A stretch of DNA of 64,000 nt from Bombardia bombarda (Eukaryota > Ascomycota > Sordariomycetes > Sordariales > Lasiosphaeriaceae). The notes under the pieces are model-generated. The model saw only the letters and a list, made by a program, of their open reading frames with translations. It was not told where the DNA came from and did not search any database. The DNA lies in assembly GCA_030512295.1 (NCBI GenBank), contig JAULSR010000008.1, positions 806,001 to 870,000 on the forward strand. Reading direction: 5' to 3'. The translations under genes were made by a program, and so were the position numbers. Each line of letters begins with the position of its first letter. Position 1 is the stretch's first letter. Shown one piece after another: positions 25,593 through 36,914 of this stretch.

Positions 25593-28500
25593 GTGGCCAG
25601 TCGGACGTCGGTCTGTGACAGTAACAGGCACGGCAGAAGTGCGGCGGGGAGGGCAGTGAAAAGTGAGAAGTGAGCAGGTTCGGCTTTGACCCCCAACAAC
25701 AGTCTCTTTTGTTGACGTGGCGTTCGAGTTCAAGTGAATTAGTACCAAAGGTACTTTTTCAGTTTGCCTGCCAAACACACAGCTTCTTTCGAGACCTGCC
25801 TGCCACTCACTCTCTTACCCGCTTGCTGTCTCTATAATGTTGCACCCTGGTGTTTCAAGTCTCGTCTGGTTCGGATTTCCCAGTCAATGCACCGATGGCT
25901 CCCGTCTCTATCTCACTTCATTCGGCCGAGGCTATTCGGTCCCGAGTATGGGTCCCAAGTGATTGATGACGTGCAGGAAGGGAAACCTCAGGCGAAGGCT
26001 TGGCGGCGAAGAAGGAGGAGGGAAAAGACAGGGGGAAACTCAAATACAGCAATTTAACCCGTTGGACGTCGCCTCGAGCACTATGGGAAAAGGGCAATGA
26101 TTTCAGTTTTATTTTATTAGTGAACATATTAAAAACGTGAGAAACCTAGGTACGGATAGATTAAAGAATTTTCCCTTCGCACAAGCTGTTTTCTCTTCGG
26201 AAATGGAGACGAAGGAACTTTTCGATGGACTTACAGTCGACAGACCTTACAGATCGAGATCGATCCGTCGAAACCTAGTTTGGCTCGCTTGGCAAGCTTG
26301 GGTACGATAGCGGCAAGCGCTCGAGCTAGGATCGAGTTGTTGTTCTACCACAGTGAACGGAAACCGCTCAGGTATTGCCGGTGCACGCCCGCCGGGCCTG
26401 CCTGCCATCAATCATTCACGGTCGCATCGTGGAGGCGAAGCAGGCCGGAGTGCATCTTGTCCATTTCATTGGACACGATGGTCGGCGTCTCGCTGCGACG
26501 ACCAGTTTCTCTGCAGTTTGCTGCTTTGACAGCAACCTGGAAGCAGTCAAGCACCAGCCAGGCGGGGGCGCTTCATCGAGAATGGCTGAATGGGAGGGGG
26601 GCATGCCTGTCACGAGGGCAGGACCCCGGCACCTTCCACATCAACTCTAACCCCACCTGTGCCAGCGCCGGGTTCCCCACAGACGCCCACTTCAGGTAGG
26701 TACCCTGCGACTCAACAAACCCCAACAAGTCGACCACGACGGGTTCAGTTCATGATTGATCAGACTTTATAATATCATATGCTTGTTATTGTGGCGAAAT
26801 ACCGTGTCGTAGTTGCGTCTAGTCAGCGACATGATTTGTGTGGTTTAAAGGGTCCCGTCTTCTTACCCCGCGAGACTTTTAGGTACAAAGTACCTCGAGC
26901 CGCGTACATAAATCACTGAGCATCCAGAATGGGGGCTGGTCGTGGGAAAAAAAAATGACGGGACGGGAGCTGCCCTTACTGTACTGTAACACTACCATTA
27001 CCAGCTCTCCTCCCAAAATCACCTGGTCGTGTTGTGTCGTGTCGTGTCGTCTTGTTAATGGAACAAGGCGGGCGGCGGCGGAGCCCCCTCAAAAGCCACC
27101 GTCAGGCCTCGACCACAAGAGGCCAATGGTGCCACAGATTTCAAGACAAAGGGCAGCCCCACCTCAGCCCTAGGAAGAGCGACAAAAAAAAACAAAAAAC
27201 GATGAGGATGAATAGTAGCGAATACCAATACGGCGTAGGTGTGTTTGTACATGGGCAATCAGCATGCTGGCTGGCTGCCTGGCTATGCGAAACTGCTTGA
27301 CACTGGATCCGTATCATATTCTCGATAATCGAAATACCTATTTGACAGACTGTCGAGGGACGAAGCTTTCTCAAACCTGGTGGCATCAAGGTAAGGTAAC
27401 TTGCAAGCGCACACAAGTTCAACCATGCTTAGTTCTAGTGTACGTAGCAAGATTTAAGCTTACCGGACTGGTCCCAATGGAGAAAGGTCCGCCAGAAAAA
27501 CCCTTGAAGAAAGATGGCATAACATCGTGGCTCCAGCATGGATAGATAATGTGGGGTGACGCCGTGACGGACTCACTTCATCTAGAGCCGCCTCCTATGT
27601 CCCCTATACAGGACTTCAAGGAAGTGAGTGCATGCTGACAAAATGCCTCGATGGCCACTCTCTAGGTCAGTTGTAAAGTAGAGAACAATCAAAGAATTGG
27701 AATTGAGGTTGATCGGCATGGCAACCAGAAAGCCATGGGCAATAACGCTGTGCTGTAATAAATTTATAAGAACTCGGCTTCCTCGTCGAGTCCCCCTCTA
27801 TGTCTGACAAGCCCGAATCAACTGATGGAAGTTCCCCAAGCCAAGCTGCACCACAGTCTGTCGTTTCCGCATTTGGCTGTTCAAAGCGACCTCCATCTGC
27901 AACTCGACCTAGGTTTGCTCCTGCCACGGACAGACAGACAGGTAGGTACTGATTAGGTGGTCGGTGGAGGGACAGTACGGCCGCGGCCATCTCCCCTGCA
28001 TGAGCTGCTCCTTCCCTCTGAACGAACCCCCCTTCCTTCCCCTTGGGACTGGGACCTGGGACGCCCAACCTGAGGACAGTGTCTCTTGTGCCATGAGCTT
28101 GCCTGCAAAGCAGCCCACCCATCTCAAGTCGAACCTCCATGGACATTTACAACATGGCGAGAGCTCCTCTAGCTTAAGAAAGACGACGGTCCCACCATCC
28201 AAGGCACGTCCTGGGTTCAAGGCCTCAATCCACCACCATCCCAATCCATCCCGCGTTCTGGCGTTCTGGTGCAGAGCCCAGACCACACTAACGGCCGCCA
28301 TCATTTAAGCTCATCGCAGGTAAGGTACAGTCCAGTACCAGGCCAGACCTGATCCGAACTCCGAACTCCTTCCGTCTATACTTGCTCACACATAACCGAC
28401 CGTGCCTAGAATAGAGGATACAGGCTTCCTACACTGGGTCCGGCCATCAAAGCGACTGACTGTCAACACTAGGGCCAAGTGTGCACAGCCAGGATTGCCA

Positions 28501-29482
28501 AAATTCCCTAGCGAATAAGTGCTGGCCAAGAGAACATCGAGGGACCGTACGACTGCGCCTCCTTGAGTTCTGGGGATCTCCCGCGCGCATCCCATACCAC
28601 GCACACACATATACGCACATACCTACCGAGCTACCGACCGTACCTTATCTCAAATCTACACTAACCTCTGTCGAGGATCGAGGTCCCCTTTACCTAACTA
28701 CCTACCTAGGTGGGAAAGCAAGACCGCCCTGTTTGTTCTTGAATCTCAGTCTTGAGCTTCTGGACTTTTTCTTCCTACACCACCACAGATTCTCATTAGG
28801 CGCTCTTCGGTGAATTCGCTATACACACTCAACGCCGTAGCAGCCAGCCTCGGGCAAGGCGCTTTCCCTCTGCGTATCCGTACGTATTCTGTGTTCCAAC
28901 AGGGGCCAGGCTGCGGAGCGAGCACCCCTAAGTTCTCAGACATCACTGTCTTCGCAACCGTTTCAGCTTTTTTACCAAGCCGACGCCTCCGCTTTATGCT
29001 GCTCCCACACCTTCCGTGCCAAGCCTCCAATCCGACAACACCACAGACCAAAGTGCTGGCAGGTCATCACTGCAAACACCCCCTTCCGTCGCCCACACAG
29101 AAGAGGCTCGAAGTCCGGGCTGGGTGGAAAAAAGGCACGACGAGCATCGCATAACCGGAAGTCATCACCTCCAGGTACGACGTTTGTCCGGTTTCCTCTC
29201 TTACGCCCCATGGAAAAAAAAAAAATACACACAGTGTGCGCCCATCCCGCGCCTTTGTCTTGCCTCCTGCACTGCCGTGCTTCCCCAGTCCATCCTTTGT
29301 TTAAGTATATGAAAAGGGTCTGGCGCCCCTACATACCCACATTTCCTATAGACTTTCTTGCCCTCACATGACGAATTCTTGTCACCGCCATCGCTATTGT
29401 ATTTCGACTTGTCATTGCTGTCGTTGAAGGGCTTATTGTGTTGTATTAGAGTGCCAAGCCAAGGGCTTAGAGGACATTTGAC
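25294..29482. other. Intergenic region between divergent acyltransferase and bZIP genes
   Basis: The two flanking genes are transcribed away from this region, so it should hold both promoters. A (GT)n microsatellite lies at 25562-25590. Open frames are short, up to about 160 codons, and match nothing I know. The final 500 bases before 29483 are pyrimidine-rich with repeated CTTCC and CTCC tracts, as is common in fungal leaders. Confidence 0.55.
25562..25590. repeat. Dinucleotide repeat (GT)14
   Basis: About 14 uninterrupted GT units in the shared upstream region of the acyltransferase and bZIP genes. It lies about 270 bases upstream of the acyltransferase start. Confidence 0.9.
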
Positions 29483-31394
29483 ATGGCTGCTGACCTAGGA
29501 CCAATAGCTGCCGCTGCTTACCCCTCCCCACCAAACTACCACTCATCCCATTCTCATCGCGAGCCATCCATTTCGTCGCCGTACGATCGAGCCGCAATGG
29601 CTTCAGCGCTGTCGCCGAATCAGTCATCCCAGTCCAGCTTTGGCGGAGGGCCCTCCAGCCAGGACAAGAGCCCCTTGTCCTCGCTGAATCTCAATTTCCT
29701 CAAGAACCTAACTGATAAGAGGACAACGACAAGAGGTATATAATGCCGACGTTCCCGGCGCTTCGCCATAGCCAGGATTGACAATACCATGCTAACTCCA
29801 AATTACAGATGGGCAAACGCCAAAGCGACGGGGACCGAAGCCGGATAGCAAGCCGGCTTTAACAAGGCGACAAGAATTAAATCGACAGGCGCAACGGTAT
29901 GCTCTTATCTGTCTGTGCCTTATACATATATATATATATATCTCGTTGCTGATAACGTGGCCTCTGCATAGGACACATCGCGAACGAAAAGAACTATACA
30001 TCAAGGCTCTCGAGGACGAGGTACTGCGTCTGAAAGAGATTTACAGCAACGTCTCGCAGGACAAGCAGAAGCTCGCAGACGAGAACCGACAGCTCAAGAC
30101 TCTCTTGACCCAGAATGGCATGGCGGGTGCGGGAACGATGGCTGGCGGCAGTAGCAGCATGCTTGACGACGCGATGAGCAACCCGAGCATCGGATATACA
30201 TCAAGCGCAAGCATGGCAGGTAGCTATGTCGCCGGGTCCAGCAACACGAGCGCCTTCACACCCCCGCCCCTCTCGGCGACCAACATGAGCCATCGGGGCG
30301 GGAGCGGAGGCGTATCGCCGCATGGCATGTCTCACCACCATGGCCACCACCACCAACATTCTGGGCAAGGGCATCATATGAGCGCGGGAGCGGGAACAGG
30401 CGCTGGAGGCCAGTCAAACAGAAATCCAAAACTGGATTATGATCAGGCTGGCATTGATTTCGTGTTAACGTACGAAAACCCCCGTCGAAGGCTTATCTGT
30501 CACCTTCCCCCCAGTAGCTTGGCGAGCCCCCCGCCTGCGCTGTTGCACTCTCATGATTACCCGGTCTTGTATCTGCCACCTCTTTCTCATTCCTCTCGGT
30601 CGTCCTACCACTACACATCATAGCACAGGGAATGAACTTGGGAGGGACCCAAAGGCGCACCATTCTCCCTAACATATTAGGGTGGACGGTTGGGGAAATA
30701 CTTTCTCCATCGTGACGAGCTCCGGGGGAAATCACTCTCCTCAAGGGTCAAGCTCATCCAGAAAACGTGGAAAGACAGGCTAACAGATGCGCCTCTTCTT
30801 GGCGGCGCATGATGATTTAGTCTCGAGAAACCCTGCATGGACCATATGCCATGGCTATTAGAGCGGGGCAGCGAGGTGGGCGGCGAGCCCTGTGGGCATG
30901 CTCTCATGGCGTCGTGCCCACCCGAGCCGTTCCCCGAGCTGACGCCTGACATCCCTTTCGGCTACAGCAACGTAAAGGTTAGTGAAGGCCGAGGCAGCAA
31001 CGCCGTCGAAGCCGGCCAGCGCACATGGGAGCTGAGCAAGGGCGACCTCGCCACGCTGCTCGACCTCAGCAAGCGCCTCAACCTCGATGGCGAGATCACA
31101 CCAGTCATGGCGTGGGGCATGGTGCTCGGGCATCCGAGGCTCGCCGAGTTGAAGATGGAGGACTTTACAAAGTTGACAGACGAGCTGGGCAGCAAAGTCA
31201 GATGCTACGGGTAAGTTTCCCTGCTCCTTTTCGCATTAGCGGCTCTTTTAAATCGTTATCTTTTGATGCGGTGCATGATGAGATGATATCTGACAGCCAT
31301 GTGCAGCTTCGGTGCCGTGATGGAGGAGTTCGAGGTGCGGGATGCGTTGGAGAGTGTTTTGTCTATGAGGCCGGATTACGAGATGAGTTATTAA
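29483..31394 (+). CDS. bZIP transcription factor (fungal Pap1/Fcr3-like)
   Basis: Five exons (29483-29735, 29809-29896, 29972-30469, 30821-31210, 31307-31394) join to 438 aa. All introns have GT...AG ends, and every join keeps frame and restores recognisable sequence. It is predicted to be a nuclear DNA-binding protein. A basic stretch, TPKRRGPKPDSKPALTRR, precedes the bZIP basic region NRQAQRTHRERK (Asn109, Arg117), followed by a heptad-rich helix LEDEVLRLKE at about 127-165. A His-rich tract lies near 235-260. The C-terminal 160 residues form a conserved-looking helical block (LTPDIPFGY, WELSKGDLATLLDLSKRLNL, GEITPVMAWGMVLGHP) typical of this fungal subfamily. Intron 2 interrupts the basic region at Arg114. 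Intron 3 is long for a fungus (351 nt). Its targets are unknown. The subfamily name is from memory. Confidence 0.88.
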
Positions 31395-32017
31395 TGATTA
31401 GAGCATTGTCATTATCTCTTTCTATTTGTATTTTGAACGCCAAATCTTGTTTTCGTATTTGCTAGTTTTACTTCTTTTCGTCGATGGGGGAGAGTGCAAA
31501 AGCAACGGCGCTTGAGACGGATGCAAATGATAGAGATGTATACGTAGTGGATGATGACGGATGGATGGCCTTGTGTCTTTTGTGTGTGACAATATCATAA
31601 TATTTACACATGTCTGCTTTTGGGATACTGTTGTCTACCACTCTTGATTATTTGTTATCTGATGCAATTAAACATTATGATAACCGAGTATAATGTTAAT
31701 TGCTGTACAAAGACGGCCAAGGTGAGTGCTCGGTGAGGTCTTACACCGAGATTTCTATGAGCTCTCTTTGGCTGCCCTCACCTTAGTCTAGTGGCCCCAC
31801 AGCACACAACACCCCACCAAGAAGCGAATTTCGAACTTTTTGGAAATTTAGTTTCGCCAGATCCGGCACGCCCCCCCCCTCTCAACATCTGCGTGACAGA
31901 TAGGTACCCAATACTTGACCTCCAGCATTGGTGACTTTTGGGAGACGAAAAATCTCCAAATTTTGAAAACGACACATACCATATCGCAATTTTTTTTCAG
32001 TAGAAATATCTGCAATC
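31395..32017. other. Intergenic region, bZIP to eIF3d
   Basis: About 620 bases holding the bZIP 3' end and the eIF3d promoter and leader. A C-rich run (9 C) lies near 31871-31879 and a T run ends at about 31999, just before the eIF3d start. No gene seen. Confidence 0.7.
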
Positions 32018-34003
32018 ATGGCGAGAACCGAGCCGGGGACTTCGTCCCTCATCGACCTGATCGAGTCTCTTCCCGATCTTGGCGCAACCTGGGGCCCTGC
32101 CGTCACAACAGAGACGATGCTCAATGGCGTCCCATACGCCCCCTACTCCAAGGGCGACAAGCTTGGCCGCATGGCTGACTGGACTGCCGACCTCAAGGAC
32201 GGCAGAGATGGCCGTGGAGGCAGACAGCAGTACAACAGGAACTACCGCGGTATGTCTGCCCAACTCGCTCCCATGACATGTCGAATGCAATGAAGGCATT
32301 CATATACTCGGTGCCTGCATGTGGTAGCCAAGCGTGCGTGCGTACTGACTCTAGTTGTACAGACCAGCAGGTGTACGGTGCGGGTTCCGCCTCCCTGTTC
32401 GCCGCCCCCGTTGCCGAGGACGAGTCCGCCTTCTCGGTTGTCTCCAACGTCAGAGATTCAACCAAGACACGCTTCGGCCGTGGTGCTATTTTCGCTAGAG
32501 GTCGTGGCCAGCGTGGCGGCCGTGGTGATGCCAGGGGAGGTGCCGGCGGCCGTGGGGGCCAACAGTTCCAGCGGACTGGTCGTGGTGGTCAACAGTACGG
32601 CGGCGGTTACGATGGAGGACGGGGTGGCCAGGGAGGAGGCCCCGGCGGCGTTCGCGGTCGCCGCTTCGGCTGGAAGGACTACGACAAGCCGACACGCAAT
32701 AGGGATGCTTCCATCAGTATCGAGGCTGACTGGAAGCTGCTTGAGGAGATTGATTACAACCGTCTTGCCAAGCTGAACCTCGAGACGGACGAGGGCGAGG
32801 ATATCGACAGCTACGGCTTCCTCAACTACTATGACCGCAGCTACGACAAGCAGCCGGTCAAGACTGCGGATCGCAAGCTGACGGTCCTGGACCGCGCCGC
32901 CTACAACGTCACGACCTCGTCCGACCCCGTGATCCAGGAGCTGGCCGACAAGGACGAGGCCACCATCTTCGCCACCGACAGCATCCTCTCCATGCTCATG
33001 TGCTCGACCAGGTCGGTCTACTCGTGGGATATCGTCATTGTCCGCCACGGCAACAAGATCTTCTTCGACAAGCGCGATAATGCGGCGCTCGACATGGTGA
33101 CGGTCAACGAGAACGCGGCCGACGCGCCGCTCGAGGCATCCGAGGGCTCCAAGGACAACATCAACCAGCCGATTGCGCTGGCAGAGGAGGCCACGTACAT
33201 CAACCACAACTTTGCCAACCAGGTGGTGCTGGACAACGACCAGAAGGTGGAGATGACGCACGAGAACCCCTTCTACAACGCGGCCGAGGAGACGGCGCCG
33301 CCGGCGTCCAAGGCGTACAAGTACAGGCGCTTCGACCTCTCGACGAGCGAGGAGGATCCCGTGTACCTGGTGGTGCGCACCGAGCTCGACGCGGTCCAGA
33401 AGAACGCCATCAGCGGCGACGACCAGTTCGTCAAGGTGCACGCGCTCAACGAGTTCGACAACAAGGCGCAGGGCAGCGGAGGTGCGCTCGACTGGCGGAC
33501 CAAGCTCGTCTCGCAGCGCGGTGCCGTCGTCGCTACTGAGATGAAGAACAACAGCTGCAAGCTGGCGAGATGGACGGTCCAGAGCATCCTGGCCAAGGCC
33601 GATGTCATGAAGCTCGGGTACGTCTTACATTTCGGTCTATTTTATACACACTTTTTATATGATAACATGGCTGACTAACTTGTGTGTGTCCAACAGCTTC
33701 GTTTCCCGCGCCAACCCCAAGAACAACGACAAGCATGTCGTCCTTGGCGTCGTCGGCTGGAAGCCCAGAGACTTTGCCAACCAGATGAACCTGCAGCTGT
33801 CCAACGGATGGGGTATCGTCCGGACGATCGCCGACATGTGTTTGAAGCGCGAGGACGGTAAGTACATCTTGGTCAAGGATCCCAATAAGAATATCCTGCG
33901 CCTGTATGAGATCCCCGCCGCCAGCTTCGATGACGACGCCGAGGAGGAGGGCGATGTCATTGAGGAGGAGGGCGAGGGCGAGGGCGAGGGCGAGGAGGAG
34001 TAA
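32018..34003 (+). CDS. Eukaryotic translation initiation factor 3 subunit D
   Basis: Three exons (32018-32249, 32363-33617, 33697-34003) join to 597 aa. Donors are GTATGT and GTACGT, acceptors TACAG and AACAG. eIF3d is a subunit of the eIF3 complex that helps load mRNA on the 40S ribosome and, in animals, can bind the mRNA cap. The N-terminus, WGPAVTTETMLNGVPYAPYS, and the segment DESAFSVVSNVRDSTKTRF are family signatures. An unusually rich Arg-Gly block occupies about 114-175 (RGRGQRGGRG, GGRGGQ). The cap-binding-like fold follows (FGWKDYDKPTRNRDASI, DSILSMLMCSTRSVYSWDIV, LDWRTKLVSQRGAVVATEMK). The C-terminus is a run of Glu and Gly. Codon use is strongly GC-biased, as expected of a highly expressed gene. 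A 35-bp part of exon 2 (32681-32715) is repeated exactly in the next gene. Confidence 0.97.
32681..32715 (+). repeat. 35-bp direct repeat, donor copy in eIF3d
   Basis: Thirty-five bases, starting ACGACAAGCC and ending GGGATGCTTCCATC, are identical to 35011-35045, 2,330 bases downstream. Here they encode YDKPTRNRDASI in the conserved eIF3d core, so this is the ancestral copy. Flanking bases on both sides differ between the copies. Confidence 0.97.
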
Positions 34004-34617
34004 AGAAAGGGTTGCTGAAAGAAGATTGATGTATTTATTTATTTTTTTCTACATGAGATTGGTGGGAAGAAGGGGGAAGGGGGAAGGAGGAATGGGGAGT
34101 TCTTCCATAAAGCGGTCACCTGGCTAGCTGGGCATGATTGATTCTAATGGGATTCAAGTCTGGCTATTCAGGCCTTGTTTAAGGGGCATTTTTCCTGATA
34201 TGCTCTGAGCTGTGATTTGTACAATTCTCTACGGCCTAGAACGGGACTGTTGACTACCAGTTGCTTAAGATAGAGGCAATATGAAACTTTAGAGCGGATC
34301 AGTGTGGTCCAGGTTGCTAACGGTAGGTATGCCTTTGGTGTCGTCACAGCGCTCTAAGTTCTCGTTTTTAGTGCTGTAGTTAAGGCACGTAACAGCTGAC
34401 AGCCGGAGAATAAGTTTTAGCTTTTCCCCCACCGGACACTCGCGTAAAATTCTCCGCGATCGTTTTCCACTTCGCACCCCTCTAGAAATAGAACCCAGAA
34501 ACGCTCCACCTGCCCACCCACCGTGAACCTTGACAGCTCAATTCCCACTCTGCCTGCTGGCTTGTCCATTCTTGCAGTGATTGCAAATTTTTTAAGAAGC
34601 CCTGAAGCTCTACAAAC
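34004..34617. other. Intergenic region, eIF3d to PSO2
   Basis: About 610 bases between two genes in the same direction. It contains the eIF3d 3' end, with an AT-rich stretch at about 34028-34052, and the PSO2 promoter. No gene seen. Confidence 0.7.
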
Positions 34618-35876
34618 ATGGTGCTTGCAAAAACGAGGAGGAGCGCCCCGGCCGGAACACCCGTGTCCAAGACAGAGACCAAGCCAAATGCCAGCATTCT
34701 CAACTACTTCAAGAAGACGGCTGACGAGTCGCTGTTCATAACTGAGGAGGGGCCGAGCTCGCTGGTTGGACTGGAGGATGAAGTCGAAGAGGACATTCAC
34801 ACCGCAGGCGACGACCATGTTGCAGAGCCTGAGCATGAGCCTGAGCCTGAGCCTGAGCCCAGGTTCAATGAGACCAAGGCGGCAGTCAAGAGGAGGAGGT
34901 TAAGTCCGAGCCATGACGAGGTGAATGAAAAGGTCAATACCCCGGCCCCGATAACGCCAGAAAAGTCACAAGCATCAGAACCGACGGCGGCAGCAGCTAG
35001 ACTTGCAGAAACGACAAGCCGACACGCAATAGGGATGCTTCCATCGGCAGCACCCCTATTGCGTCAGGCGCGCCGTCAGAGAAAACGGCCGCTGCATAAA
35101 CCGATCATCAGGTGCCCGTTCGTGGAGAGTTCGTCCGACGATGACGAGGACATTCCCGCGAAGAGACCAGACGGTAGGAGCTCCTCCACCTTGACACCTC
35201 CGACCACCACCGCTGCGCCAAGTCCTCCTTCCTCTGGTAATGATAATAACTTAATAAAGATTAAGGCAGAGACGGAGACAGAAGAACCACCACCGCCGCC
35301 ACCAGCAACCCTCAGCCATAAGCGCTCAGACAAAAAACGGACAGCAGCAGAAGGTTACAAAGGTGACGACGGTCTACTTCCTCTACTGCGACAGCAGACG
35401 TCCGGCGGCGGTGGTAATGGCAATGGTTACTCCGACGGGGATCATGAAGGTGGGGAGCTAAAGAAAGAGGAGGAGTCTTTGGGCAATAATAATGACGACG
35501 GGTTCCCCGATGATGTGGGTCAGTTTGGGGAGGAGGAGGAGGGCCCTAGAGATGACAACGAGGAACAAGAAGGAGAAGAAGAAGACGGCGGTGACTTCTT
35601 TCCCGGTGAGGAGTTTAGGGAGATGAAGTATATGCAGGCGCTCGCTAGGCTCGAGGAAGAAGAAGAGGAGGAGATAGGAGGAGAGGGGTACAGCATGGAT
35701 AATAATGCTGCTGCTGCTGCTGCTTGCTGTCCGATCTGCAACGGTAGTCTTGCTGGCGTGAGCGAGACCCAGGCTACGGCCCACGTTAATTCCTGCCTCG
35801 ATGGCAACCCGACGCCTTTACCCTCTACTACTACTATTACTTCTTCTATTACTGCTGCTATTCCCAAGACTACTAT

Positions 35877-35913
<37 letters not shown>

Positions 35914-36055
35914 GCCTCTCCCCCTATCCCATCGGCGGCCCGAATGAAACAGAGTGATGATGCTCCTGTCATTGCCGCCTCAAAGATGAGCAAGCGTTTC
36001 GCCAGAGCAGCCACCCCACGGCCGGGACAGGCCGTCCCCTTCAGTCTCGGCGGCA

Positions 36056-36090
<35 letters not shown>

Positions 36091-36881
36091 AATGATTCTT
36101 CTGCAACCATTGCTACTGGCAGCTCCGCCTTCACCAAGCTCATGTCCAACCACGCCGAAGACTCGGCGTGGGCGACCGCGGCGGCGGCCGAGCACTCGGC
36201 GCGCGGACAGCCGGCCTACAAGCGCACGTGTCCCTTCTACAAGATCATGCCGGGCTTCTCCATCTGCGTCGACGCGTTCCGCTACGGCGCCGTCGAGGGC
36301 TGCAAGGCCTACTTCCTCAGCCACTTCCACAGCGACCACTACGTCGGCCTGACCGCCGGCTGGACCCACGGCCCGATTTATTGTAGCAAGGTGACGGGCT
36401 CGCTGGTGAAATCGCAGCTCAAGACGGCGGGGAAATATGTGGTCGAGCTCGAGTTTGACAGGACGGTGCCCGTGCCGGGGACGAATGGGGTGAGCGTTAC
36501 GATGATCCCGGCGAATCATTGTCCGGGGAGTTCGTTGTTCCTGTTTGAGAAGGCTGTTGGCGGGAATGGGGGACGGACGCAGCGCATTCTTCATTGTGGT
36601 GACTTTCGCGCGTGTCCGGCGCACATTGCGCACCCGCAGCTGCGGCCCGAGACGGTCGATGCTATTTCGGGCAAGACGAGGCAGCAAAAGATTGACGTGT
36701 GCTATCTGGACACGACGTACCTGAACCCGCGGTATTCGTTCCCGCCGCAGGATGATGTGGTCAGGGCCTGTGCTGATGTCTGTGTGGCGCTGAACAAGGG
36801 GCTGGCTGATGGGGATGAGAGGCCGTGGCAGGCGCTGCTGAGGCGGAGGGAGGGCGGTGGTGGTGGTGGTGGTGGTGGTGG

Positions 36882-36914
<33 letters not shown>

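Noticed and set aside
32458..33441. 327-codon open frame on the minus strand, opposite eIF3d
   Set aside because: Antisense shadow of a strongly GC-biased gene. It is rich in Val, Leu and Arg with no recognisable fold, while the sense strand is plainly eIF3d.
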